Shown: one piece after another, positions 31,401 to 44,400 of the stretch | Position numbering within the stretch: position 1 is the first letter of the stretch | How the letters are laid out: every line of letters starts with the position of its first letter | DNA from: Diphasiastrum complanatum | Taxonomy: Eukaryota > Streptophyta > Lycopodiopsida > Lycopodiales > Lycopodiaceae | Assembly: GCA_029204225.1 (NCBI GenBank) | Contig: CM055095.1 | Span: 24,906,503-24,970,502, forward strand | DNA length: 64,000 nt | Direction: 5' to 3' | The notes under the pieces: generated by a model | What the model was told of the DNA's origin: nothing | The model's database searches: none | Seen by the model: the letters and a program-made list of their open reading frames with translations, nothing else | Program-made: the position numbers and the translations under genes

Positions 31401-34400
31401 CGATCTCCCTCTTGAATAGGCAGCAATGTGAAGATCTCATGGCCTCTTTCGTCTTTCAGTCCAGGGAATGTGGACTCGTCGAACTTTACATCTCTGCTCG
31501 AAACAACCTTCTTCGTGGTTGAATCGTAGAGTCTGTACACATGTGTTCCGTTCAAGTAGCCGACCATGATTGTTTGTTCAGATTTGTCGTCGAGCTTGCT
31601 TCTCTTTTCCTTTGGAATGTGCTTGTATGCTGCACATCCAAACACTCGTGCGTATGACAGATCAGGCTTTTTGCCTGTCCACATTTCGTATGGTGTTTTG
31701 TTCTCCAACGCTGTCGTTGTAGATCTGTTCTACAGGTGTACAGATGCAGCTATTGCCTCGGCCCAGAATTGGCCTGGCAATTGAGGCTGTGCTATCATGC
31801 ATCTGGCTCCTTCGACTAGCGTTCTCTTTTTTCTTTCTGCCACATCGTTGTATTCTGGTGTGTATGCAGGAGTGAACTGGTGTTCAATCCCCTGTTCTTC
31901 GCAGAATCTTGAGAATTCTGTGCTTTTGTAATCACCTCCATTGTCAGATCTAAGGATCTGTATCCTTTTTGAGGTGTGTCGCTCTGCGAATGCCACGAAC
32001 TTCTTGAAAGAATCAAATACTTCGGATTTCTTCTTCAAGTAGTAGATCGTGGTCATTCGGTTGTAATCATCTATGAACGTTAGAAAATATCTCGAACCTG
32101 AGAGCGAATCTGTTTTCATCGGTCCACACACATCAGAGTGGACAAGCTCAAAAACTTCCTTGGCTCTTCTTCCTTCGTGTGTGAATGGATTCCGATATTG
32201 CTTGCCTTTCTGACCAGCTTCGCAGAACTCAACCTCGGGCCTTGATATTTTGAGACCTGTGACAATGTCCTTTGTGCTCATGTCGTACAGGCTCCGCATG
32301 TTCAGATGATACATTCTCCTATGCCAGAGCCGATCTTCGTTTTCTGAAGCATTTAATATGCTATCAGAGTTGCTGATTATTTTGGCCTGGTAGAGGTTTC
32401 CTTCTCTGCATCCGACCGTCAGCAACTTGTTTGTCGTCTTCTCGATCATACAGCAAGTGTTGTCGTCAAACAAAACTCGAATGCCTAGATCTGCCATCTT
32501 GGAGACAGATAGCAGATCCTTTCTGAGTGAGGGCACATAGAGTGCTCCTGGCAGCTCTGCTTGGCCTGACAGTGTTCGTAGTTGTAGAGAGCCGATGCCC
32601 TTGACATCGTGTCTGCTTTCATCGCCTAGAATCACCGCTCTGTCGTTTTCGAGTTTGCAAAAGTTGATCAAGATCTTCTTGTTGCAGGTTATGCGAGATG
32701 TTGCTCTTGAATCGATGACCACATCGTAGTCATGTTCGGGGTAGCTTGTCGAAGCTTCGTCGAGTATCATGAAAGCTTCGTCACCTCTTTCTGCATCTTT
32801 AGATGACTCTGCAACGTTTGCCTTTTCAGCTTTGTTTTTCCTTTTTGGGTTGAATCTGCAGTCGTATGCAGAATGCCCTTTCTTCTTGCAGTGCATGCAA
32901 GGTATTACTGGATTGAACCAGAATTTGTTGGCCGTATGGCCTGGTTTGTGGCAGTGATCGCAGGAAGAAGATTGTTGATTCGAGGACTTCGTCTTCTCGA
33001 ATCTTGGCTTGATTTTGTTCTTCTTCTTTCCTTTCGTGAAGAGAGCCTTCTCTTGATCACTGCTTCCCTCTCCTTCGTCTCTCATCAGTCTCTCATCAAC
33101 GACAAGACTGACCTCTTTGTCGAATGTCATATCTGGTAGACTCAGTATGAGCATTCTCAACGGCTGATAGGACGTCGGTAGATATTTCATGAAGTACATC
33201 AGCTGCTGTGGTGCTGGGACCTGGTGCTCGTCACCTGATGCAGCGAGTTGAGCGAAGATCGTTCTGATCTTCTCAACGTGCTGATCCAACTGGTTGCCAT
33301 CCCACCGTATTGATTGCAGCTGATTGTGAAGGTGCATGACTGAAGTTGCAATCCTCACTTCATACTTCTGCTTTAATCTTTCCCACGCTGCATGGCTGCT
33401 TTCGCAGTCTTCAATCTGCATGAGTAGATAGTAGATCTTCATCTATGGATGAAACGATGATCGCCATTGCGCGCTCATCCTTTCTTATCCATTCAGCTCT
33501 CCTCGGGTCTCCCTCTGGAGGCTGCACCTCTGAGAGCTCGGTCACTGACCAAATGCCTTCGCCCTTCAGGAGTGTTTTGATTTTGAATTTCTAGATTCTG
33601 TAATTTGCGCCATCGAGACTAATTGCTACTCTGGTCTAGATTGTCGTAGCCATATTGTGTTGTCTGGAAGAATCACTGCTGGGATATCACTAGTGATAAC
33701 CTGTTGGCTCCGATACCATGTCGCAGAGGCGACACTGTTTCGTGTTCGTCTTCTCCTTCTCTTTTCGCGAACAATTTTTTTTCTTTGAATTATCTTTTCG
33801 TGCGGAAGTCCTTACAGGATCCCAGACACTCGACTCTTATCACAGAACATATTTTATTCTAGCAATAAAGACACACAGCACAAGACAAAGAGATACACGA
33901 AAATAAAGCGACCATATTGTTAGTTTGGTTTTGGAGCGAGATTGTCAGTGTCTCGCTCGTTGGCGGATTGACACTCTACTCTTACGTTGTGTTCTATTCG
34001 TTGGCAGACTTTCATGCACAGCTATGGTGTCTTTACTTTCTTACTCTATTCGCTACGTCTCTCTCTGTCTCTTACAGATCTCTGTATTCTCATCTTTTTC
34101 TCTATCGTTATGATCCAGAGAGGATCGTTTATACCTCCACTATGTGGAGTTTACAAGATAGCTAAACATCGAATTACCAGACTAGTTAACGCTAATCAAC
34201 TAATTAGTTAGTCTTCGTCGTTGCTACTCGTTTCAGGTGGGCGTGAAGCCCGTTGAGCTGCCAGCTGGCAGCGCGAAAGATTTTTCTTCGTTTGATTCGT
34301 AATCTCCCGTTTGCTTTCGTTCTTTTCGTTTCTTTTCGTAGTTTTTGTTTTGCGTCCCTTTTGCGGTTTGTGGTCCTGGAGGTGTGTTTGTGATTCGCAA

Positions 34401-37400
34401 ATCGTTCGTGCTTCGAGTCAAAGACACGTTGACTGTCGTGAATCGTTCTCGTTCGACCTTCGTGTCTTGTTCGTGCTATGACGAAGTTGTAGGAGTTCAC
34501 CATTTCTGACACGTGTGACATTCGGTTCCTTGTGGGTAACCGACACCTGGCATTTGTGGATTGGAAGGTTGTAACATTTGGTATCAGAGCCGCCGTATTC
34601 CGTGTACAGGTTTGATTAATCCATTGATGGAAAAAAATTGCAAGTTTTTTGTATCCTGATCAGTTTTTTTGTTGATTTTCCTCCGAGTTCACAAATTTCA
34701 GTTTTGTTTTTTTAAAAAGCAACTGCCTGTGCAGAGGCGCACTGGTATAATGCCAGCTCAACACGCGGGCGAGGCTATCGCTTTTCATTAGTGTAAAATT
34801 GGGCTCTACCTTGAGCCGTTTTTACGTTATCGCGAGCAACAAGCAACATTTCCGCATATCATGCAGGAAATCCACCGCCGCTTTAACCTTTAGGCTTCGA
34901 AGATTGCAGATCGAGGCTGAAAACTGTATGTTTTGCGCTGTTATACGCAAACTCAAAAAGGACTTCACTTCACGGATGGCTTCGAGTATAGGCCACTCAC
35001 GAACCTGACGGAGTTTATTTGGGTCAATTTCCAACCCAGGATCCGAAATAACGTGACCGAGATAAACCAATCTCTTCTCACACATTTGGACTCCTTGGCA
35101 AAGAGCTTCTCCTGTCAAAGTAACTTTAAGATAGTCCTGAGATGCTCCTCACGCTCCTTAAAGGTTTAATTGTAGATGAGCATTGAGAATATCTTCTAAA
35201 TAAACTATAACGAACGTTTTATAGTGGCCATATCTAGTCCTAAACCCCAAAATTTTGACATCCTGACTTTTTATTTGAATCTGATGATACCTTGATCTCG
35301 AATCGATTTTGGTGAAGTACTTTGCACCATGTATGTAACCAATCACCCAGTTCATCCATTTGAGGTAAGGAGTAACGGTTTTTAATTGTCAATCTATTTA
35401 TTTTTTGAAGTCTACACATAGACGAGTACCTCTGTCCTTTTTATCAACTAAAATAACTAGAGCACCCCAAGGAGACTTGCTAGGCCTTACATGGCCCATC
35501 TCAAGGTAGTTTTGTAGTTTGCCTATAAACTTCATCCTCTTCAGTAGTACTCATCCTGTAGCGATACAAAGATACAGGTGAGCTATCAGAAAGGAGTTTA
35601 ATACCATGGACGACTCCCCTAGAGGGTCAGGAAGCTGTTCTAGGAAAACATCATTAAATTCTTGTCCAAGTCTCCTAAAGCTTTTGCCTTCCGACATTTT
35701 TTCTTCTTTTAGGTTGTTAGACATCAATGCAAGTTGCATGTTATAACTTTGTAAATGGCTTTCCTCATGATAAGTGAATTCCTTCAACCAACACATGTAT
35801 GAATCACAATCCACAATATTCATGCATTCAACCATTTCTAAAGCAAAAATCATGTAAGGAGAAGAAATATTGACATTTCCATTCGATTCAATGAGTGAGC
35901 CGTTATGCGAGAACAACAAATTGTGAGTTACATAGTTGTCCTTTAACGACTCATTCCTCTCATAGAACCACTCCTTACCAAGTATTACATCTACCTTATC
36001 TAAATTAGAGTTAATAAAGTTGTGTGTAGATCCATCATCAAATAAAACTGCTACGGCTTGGCCATTAACGACCCCATTCATTCAAATTAAGTCATGGGAA
36101 CCAAAAACTGCCGTATTAAAGCAGCAATGCTCACACATAGAATTATTAGAAAGGGAAAGACCAATACATGAAATGCTAGAGTTACATGGAGTCTTAAAAG
36201 AAGCCCCTTTAGCTTGCCTCCTTTTCTTTGGGCATTCCTTTGCCACATGACCTAGCTCCATGCAATTGAAGCATAGATTGTCGCTTCTGCCTGTCGCAAA
36301 GGTCTCCTAGTCCATAGTAGATCTTTTCTTTGACTTACTAGGACCTGAAGGTGCCTCTTTCGCCTTATCTTTTCCTTTCTTTGAAAAGAATGGTTTCTTA
36401 CCCTTTGCTTCGGGTTGAACACCAGGCTCAAGCCTAGCCACTACACGAGTGTCATCGTATATGTGAGCGAAGCGCATCACATCATCGACGCTAAGAGGCC
36501 GGTTCCTCCTTACCTCTAGTTGATAATCTCGAGGAAAACCTAGAACAAGTGCCATTTTTCGACTTATCACTTATATTTAGAGAGTCAGATTATTTCCATT
36601 GGATGAGCAGAGGTATCCACAAGTGGCACTTATCTCTTCTCAACATCTTCATAGTCAAGGCTTCCAGTTGTCATGGTTTTCTCAGGCTTCCCGTTTACTT
36701 GACACACTTGACATTTCTATCACGGACCTCCCATTGGGTACCCATGACTACATCAGACGGTTCCTATACATAGCATATCTGAGTCGAGTGTGGCAATGTC
36801 ACCTTGGAGTCAAACCCGACTTCTATCGGACTCACTTCTTGGAGTTGAATACAATAGGGTTCCCACTTCTACCACGTTGTTTGGATTCAGGATTATCGCA
36901 TGGTCTAAGATTCATATTGGGTCAATTCAGAGTCTCATCACATCAGTTTATGATTGAGACTAGGCGTTTTCAGAGTAACCCACGAGCGGATTTGCCCGAT
37001 GTGCTCTTTATCCGAGATAGAGTTTGAGGAGCACTTCTTATCCAAATGTCCAACATACTATGAGATCAGAGGGAGATATCACTGTCTTTTTCGAGATGCA
37101 CCCATCACTCTACAGTCGACCATAGCATACGAGGATCCACATTGTGTGGCACTCATGATTAGAGAGATGTTACTTCTGCGACAAGATCTACATCAGCCAG
37201 CTCAGTCTAGTCACCTTGACATACAGCTCTAGATCACCTCCTTTTCGCAAGAGATCAGGGCATGGTCTAGACTCAGAAGATAGTGAGACCGTGTTGAGGG
37301 TATTTTCTGTAAATAAATAAATAAGGCTGAAAATAGAAACATAGGTGCTAGGGCCGTGGCATCCAACGTGCGTAAGCCCATAGCCCAATGAGCACATGTA

Positions 37401-38441
37401 AATATTGTTTTATGGAATAAAATAGACTTGGGACTTGTAAAATAAAATAATGTAAAAGGCCCAAAGTCTAAGTTGATTAAGTTTTGTTTAAGTCCTAAGT
37501 ACTAGTCAAAGTCAAAGTGGTGGTAGGTGGAGTGTGCACCTTAGATTTAGTGTGTTTCTTTTGAAGGGTCAAGATTTCAATCCTTCCTTCCATGAAGTAG
37601 CCAATAGAAGCATAGGGGCAAGGGCCTCCCCAAGAATAAAAAGGCACCTCTTGTACTCCATTTTACATGCTAATAGAGAGGAGGAAACTCTACCACTTTG
37701 TGGATTCAAGCATCCTCATGAGCTTTTGCTTTCTTGTCTAATGCTTTTCATTGAAGCTTCTATTTTTCTATGCTTTGCTATTTCCATGCCTTATGCTATT
37801 TATTGTTTCTCCATTAGATTAAAGCAATAGCTAATGAGATACCTCCCTCTAACTCTTCTCTCCTTCCTCTATTTCACCACTATTTTCGATGGCATCTGTG
37901 GTTAGAGTTAGGATTGGGGGTTAGTGTTTGTTTTTGGTTGGAAAAGCAACTTGAATAAGCAGCTAACCATAGTTAGAGACCTATCCTAGTGGATCTAACC
38001 CTTCTTGACAAGCGGAGGGCAGCGTACGCTATATCTACAATCCAGCAGACCGATGACGACTCTCGACACAAAGACGTGAGATGGCGTATCATCCAGATTC
38101 ATGTTGCTCATAGGATCACTAATATGAGGAGACACACACTACACAAACGACGTCTTCAGCACACATTACCTCCAGCTACAGTCCCCATTACATCTTTCGT
38201 AGTGGCAACAGGAGTTGATTGATTGAGTTTTATGATTTTATGATGAGCATATACATCTCTACTAGCACCACCATCATTTATAGCTACTCGGTGATGTTTT
38301 TTAAAGCTACACTTCATATATGTTTTCTTTACTGTTATCAAAGATATTTTACAAGCTCCTATTTGAAGGGCACGCTTGATATGTAGCTTCTTTGTCTTAA
38401 ATGCCTTTTGGCATGCAAAAGACGTTAATAAAGCTCTCTCG

Positions 38442-38472
<31 letters not shown>

Positions 38473-41400
38473 ACTGATTATTTTTTTTGTCTATATGAAT
38501 AACATTTTTGATTATGTCTCATAGTGTAGAACTATGGCAACAATTTTCTCTATGTTATCATATGTATGCATGAACAGTTAAATGATCCACATGCCATATA
38601 AGATTGTGTTTTAACACGTGAGTAGTTGGCTAGCTCATCTATTTAGTGTTTTAAAGTGATTAAATGGACCAATGTTTGAGGGTACCTTTCGAATCGCCTT
38701 TTCGAACCGTGTTTGAATCGAGTTTGAATCGGGAAAGAATCGACTTCTCCAGGTTCGAACCGGCGAATCAATTTTAGGGTTTTTTTTTTTAAAAAATTAA
38801 TGTCACAACATACATATTACATATTACATATGTCATATTCCAATGTACCATGTGCATGGTTATTTAGTGGTAAATTAGCAAATGTTCAATGATTCGAATT
38901 TCACGAAAATGACAAAACACACACACACACGCATTGTCAAACACACACACACACATTTGTCAAACACACACCCACACACATTGTCAAACATTTAACACAC
39001 ACACACACACTGTATCTACCACTTATGATGAAAAACCTAACAAAGACCATGGTTACATCCTAGAATCTTCTGCAATTGAAAATGCTTGATGTTTTGACTC
39101 TTTCTTAATTACTAGATCCATTAGCGAAAAGGGATGCCTGAAAATATGCAAACACACATGGACCAATCTTGCATATTTCTCCAAATGCAGTAACTTCCAC
39201 TGCTGTTAGCACACAGTTTAGCAGGTAGGTCCAAAAAAGAACAGAAACAACAAATTGAAACACCATTGGTGAATCATCAAAAAGAATAATCATCTCATGT
39301 ACTTGCAAACGGCACTCACAAGAAATGCAAAAATTTTCAAAATACCTCATTGCCATCAAAGACTTCAGAAGCAATTTTTGGTGGAGCAGATGTTGCTGGT
39401 ATTGGCAACTTGATAGCTGGAAATGCAAACCAGTAAAAGAAGTTCCAGCTCTTCAAATCTGCATGTGAAATCATGAGAAACCTATTCAATAACCTACTAT
39501 CTTCTGCTGCCCTTCCAGACTGTATGTCATGCCATATCTGCTAGAAAAACCAAAGTAACAATGATTAGAAAATGGCTGGCAACAATCAGAAAATGCAGTT
39601 TGCACAGGAAGAAAAATAAACCGCACCAGCTTTATTCAGAAAATTGTTCCACCTGTTGTGCTGTATTTTTCAGCAGAAGTTGTTTATCCAAAGAATAGAA
39701 GCCTTCCAATGTATTGGTATTATACAGCATTCCCGAGATCGGAACGCGATTCCGGTTTCCCAGAAGATCTGCTGGGTTGTTTCTAGACTGACCATTGTCA
39801 AGTGATTCAAGCAACAGCTGCACATGTGAGGAGACTTGTGGATGGCTGCATGGTGCAAAAAACCCTGTCCACCATGACTCAAAAGGATAAAACACATGCA
39901 TTACATTTACATCAAAATTCTAAACTTGATCTAGGTCATCATTGAGAATTGAGAAGAGATGCTATGGTCAAACTGTGCAATGAGCATAGCATAAACCCTC
40001 TGTGAGAATATTTAAGCAAGTCACCTCTGGAATAAGCAAAACATGTGCATTCAGTTACAGAAAGAGAACTCTAAACATAAGTTGAGCCAAAAAGTACACA
40101 ATCATGTTGACTTTATTGAGGTGCAAGGTAGCCTAATATAGTAAGATCAGCTAAGCGAACTTACTGATTGCCCCTAAGGTGCTATTATGATAACTTGGTA
40201 AGACAAACATTTCCAAACTTGCTCATCAAAGTTCAAGATGAGGTAACAGATCGTAGAATTCACAAATTTCATTGAATGCATGTAAACAAGAAGACTTAGA
40301 TCTCTTGTTGTGCATATGAGATGAGACTTAGATCTCCAGAAATTTAAAATGCAAGAAAACGCATACGCTACCATACCCAAAAGAGAGGCATGCTCCAGTC
40401 ATAGAAATGGCTATTTTTTAAGAAGTTCCATGATTGTGGAAGGCAAGGTAAGATTGTTTGACAGCTTGAGAATGAGCTACATCATAAGCCCATGTAATGG
40501 CCCATAGGCACATTCATGGTTTGTCACACAAGCCATACTCAAACATGACAGAAAATGCAAATTTGGAGAAAAGCATTTTTCAAGTTTGATTGAGACTGAA
40601 AATTTTGCAGCACAACACTGATGAGAGAAATCCATGGGTTCGTAACTTCGTACCAATTGATGTCAAGAAAAGTTTGAGTTTTGTTGCCACGGCCCACATT
40701 GTATTAGGATAGTAGACATGGCTCTTTGGTTTTGCAAGTACTCCAGTTGCATCCAAACCAGTTGTTGTTGAGCTACGTATAGAGCATGAACGCAAACTAT
40801 ACGAGTTGTCCATATTTCTAAGTTTCCCCCAAAATCTACCAAAAAAAGAAGCTAAAATGTATAATGTGAAATTATTCTGGCTTCCAGTCCAAGTTCCAAC
40901 AGAAGCATTTCATATGAAAAAAGGGTCTCATTGAATACTATTTGGACTCTTTTCAGTATTTTATAAGATTTACAATCAGTTGTGTTCACAGCTTGGCAAA
41001 CACCTATGTATGATTGTCACTAGACAACCTTACTTGATATTATCGAATTTCATAATCCATGCAATCTTGCTTTGTTCAGATCAAATAACTCAGCCACTTG
41101 TGCAGCTGTTACTTTCTTCCTAGTTGCAATTAAATAGGCCATCTTGGTTAATTGATTGACACTACTACCCATATAGTATTACAATGTGCTTGTTCCTTGG
41201 TGAACCAGACCAGTGATGAAAACCGAAGATGATCTCGCATTTGCGGCATTTGCCATAAGGCATCTCTAATAGGTGCCATAAACCCAGAGGACTTCATTGC
41301 TCTTACCTGTTTACAGATCAAAGGATGCAAGGCTAGATGTACTCTATTTACTTCTCCTCACATTTAAGGGTCGGAGCTAGTGCACTCCTGCCAAGGTGTC

Positions 41401-44400
41401 AATGTGCACGGACTTTTCTTGAAATTTGTGGAATATATAACGTGGTTAAAGTTTTTCCACAACAGGCTCAATATCTTTTCAATTTGTATTTAACATTCCT
41501 TCCTCTAATGTGTACACTAAACAAGTGTATGCCCCGTGGAAAGATCAGGTAAAGATGATGATCCACATCTTGCGCACTAGAGGCCAAATCAATCCAAAAT
41601 GTGCATCTTTTGCTGAGCTTCTTCGATCTTCTAGCTAAGATCGTTGTCCAACATAACACAGCTGATTTCGTACAACATACAAGCTAGTGCATAAACCGTC
41701 ACATTTCTTTACATACCTTTTTTATGCACTACCAAGTTCACAAGTTCGGCTCTTGCAGTACCTTGAGCTTGCTGTTTGGCAATGCTCAACTCAGGCATGA
41801 TACGAAATACTTACACAAAATCCTTATCGTTCTAGGAATTTAATTCTGCACAATAGTGCATGTGCAAATATGTCCAATTCATGAATCTATGTAGAATTCT
41901 TCTGCTAAATAAGAGAGAACTTATTGCTCCAAAAGGAAACTTAGCCCACGCAATTGTCTTAACACTGCTCCTACTACAAAAGCACTTGCATCCACCTCTA
42001 AGAATGCTACCTTCTTCAAGGTCTCCAAATACTAATAGTGTTACCACCCCTAAATGCTCCAGCAAGAGAGCCACTAACTTGGAGCAATTCTGAATGCTTT
42101 GCTGCCAAAAATCAGAGTCCAAGGAATGACTGCCACTTACAGGCAACAACATCCTTGGCCAAATCAACCATAACATCCGTTGTTGTCACGATGTGACAAG
42201 TTAACTCCAGCACTACCTCACTATATACAAATATGCCATCTATTTTTTCAACATCCAACGAGTGTCACTGTTCTTGGCAGGAAGAAGAGAAGCAAAGGAT
42301 AGATAGTTCACTAAACCACAACAAGATGTATCCCTTTATCCTCCTGAAATTTATATGAAACACACTAAGGTATGGGTAGCTAACATGGCAAGATCCAACA
42401 TGACCCGCACACAAAATTGTCAACTGATTCGCCCAAGTTGAGCTATTGGCTTCAAGTTAGCAGCTGTAGGGACTTTCTTGTCCACCCTCAACCCTAATTC
42501 CAAGCACATGCAAAGCAATCAAGATATGAAAAGGATTCTAACATTTCATGCAGAAGTTCGTTCCCACGAGTCACAAACATGCTATGATTTCACAATTAAC
42601 CATAACGTCCATCCCTAATCTTCATGATCAAGCTTACTTATCTATCTCTCTTTTCTCTCACAAAAATAGGAAGAAGATTCAAATCCAACAATTAGCAAAT
42701 CCAAATAAAAAAACATGAGAGATGAAGGAAGAGGAAAAGCAATGACATCCAATTTGCAAAATGGTAGCACCTTGATTGAACATGAAAAATGAAACACAAT
42801 GTACCACTATTTATAGTGGATTTTGGGCCATTGGCCAATTTCTACGTCCCTTATTATTCAAATTTGGATCTAGGGGGGAAAGGACCCTTTAATCACTAAC
42901 TTGACTTTTAGGCCTCTAAACTTATTTACTCGCATAAATAACCTAAAAGTCCCTTTATTGCTATCCATTGATCAAATAACAATGTGATCACTAGGTTGGA
43001 CTTACACGCGCAAGGTGCCAATTCCCTCACCTTATTTCCTACTCTAGATCAATCCAATCTATATACAAAGTGTTTTGATATCCCGAAAAGCCCCAACAGT
43101 ATCCCCCACCAAAATTCGTGACGGTCCCACGACATCTCCAAACATCGCGTTATTTAGGACTCTGATTTGCTTCACAGTGGATCTTGATGAGGTAGGAGGT
43201 AACTTTCTCCATAAAATCCAGCCGTTCTACGTTTTGATCGCGCGAGTGTGGCAAAAAACAACTATACACCCTTCGATCCATCTAAACATTGTCCAGGTCA
43301 CGGACATGCTCTCCCACGATCCACCGATCATTGACATGTGTTCAACTCTGATATCCGTTGATCTAATACAGCTTTGTCATCCTTAATCTCCTGGATGACC
43401 GTGCCAAGTTGCGTGTGAATTCCCATTATATCCGTTGAATCAAGGGAAACAGATGTTGACGTTGTTGCCTAACCCACTGATGTAGCTCCTTTCTATAGGT
43501 GAGCCTGGGGGTCTTCTTCTTCAAAGATATCTTCTTCCTCGAACCCATCTGAAACTATAGCATCATAGATCTTTGGGGATCGCATTCCAGGTCGTATGGG
43601 TAGGGTATCTGGTACTTCAATATTGGCTGTTGAGACACTAGTGTATCTTGTGGAACTTTTGACTGTTGCTTCTCGTAATCGACAAATTGATCAAATCCTT
43701 CTCCTAGGGAGGCTGCTTGGAATTTGGAAAGGTGGAGGGCTAAGAGGCACGATAAATTGAATATCGGTATCAAGGGGTTTGGAGTCATCGATCATATCCA
43801 TGAAAAAGTCCTTCATGGGAGGTGAAAGCTTGGAGAGATAAAAACGGCTGGAAGAAATCCTTCTTTGGTGTATTTTGCAGGTTTGGAGCTCAGAATCATC
43901 AGTGGGGAACGAAGACACAGTCTCGGAGGCATCAGACAGGCCAGGGCAGCATCAAACAAGTTGAAAATCAGCATCAAACAAGTTGAAAATCTGTTGAGTG
44001 GGGAGATTTTTACAATACTTCCTAGTTGTTGTGAAAAGCACAGTCCCGGAGGCATCCAAAAGGCCAGGGCAGCATCAGACAGATTGAAAATCTGTTGAGT
44101 GGGGGAGATTCTTACAATACTTCCTAGTTGTTGTGGAAAGTGCTATTTGTGTGAGAGGTTTGCCAAGAAATCTCTCATTTGTCTGTTTGGAGTACCACAA
44201 ATCACACTAGATAGTGTCTAGTACTGTCATTCAAAGTTAGAAAGCTTCATACTTTTCACATTATTGATCTCTGTCTTTTGAACAATCACACATTTCGAAA
44301 TCTTTGCCGAAGTGGGGAATCTAGAATATTCTCTCTTAAAGTTCTTATATTCTCTCTACTTTTCATCTTGTCCGTACCAATATCAGATCGACGCGCCAGA

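Noticed and set aside
34799-35169. Plus-strand ORFs
   Set aside because: They are antisense to the gypsy RT thumb region, which is recognisable on the minus strand.
38915-39010. CRISPR-like array (repeats with spacers)
   Set aside because: The repeats are simple AC tracts with a short TTGTCAAAC linker. It is eukaryotic intron DNA without cas genes.
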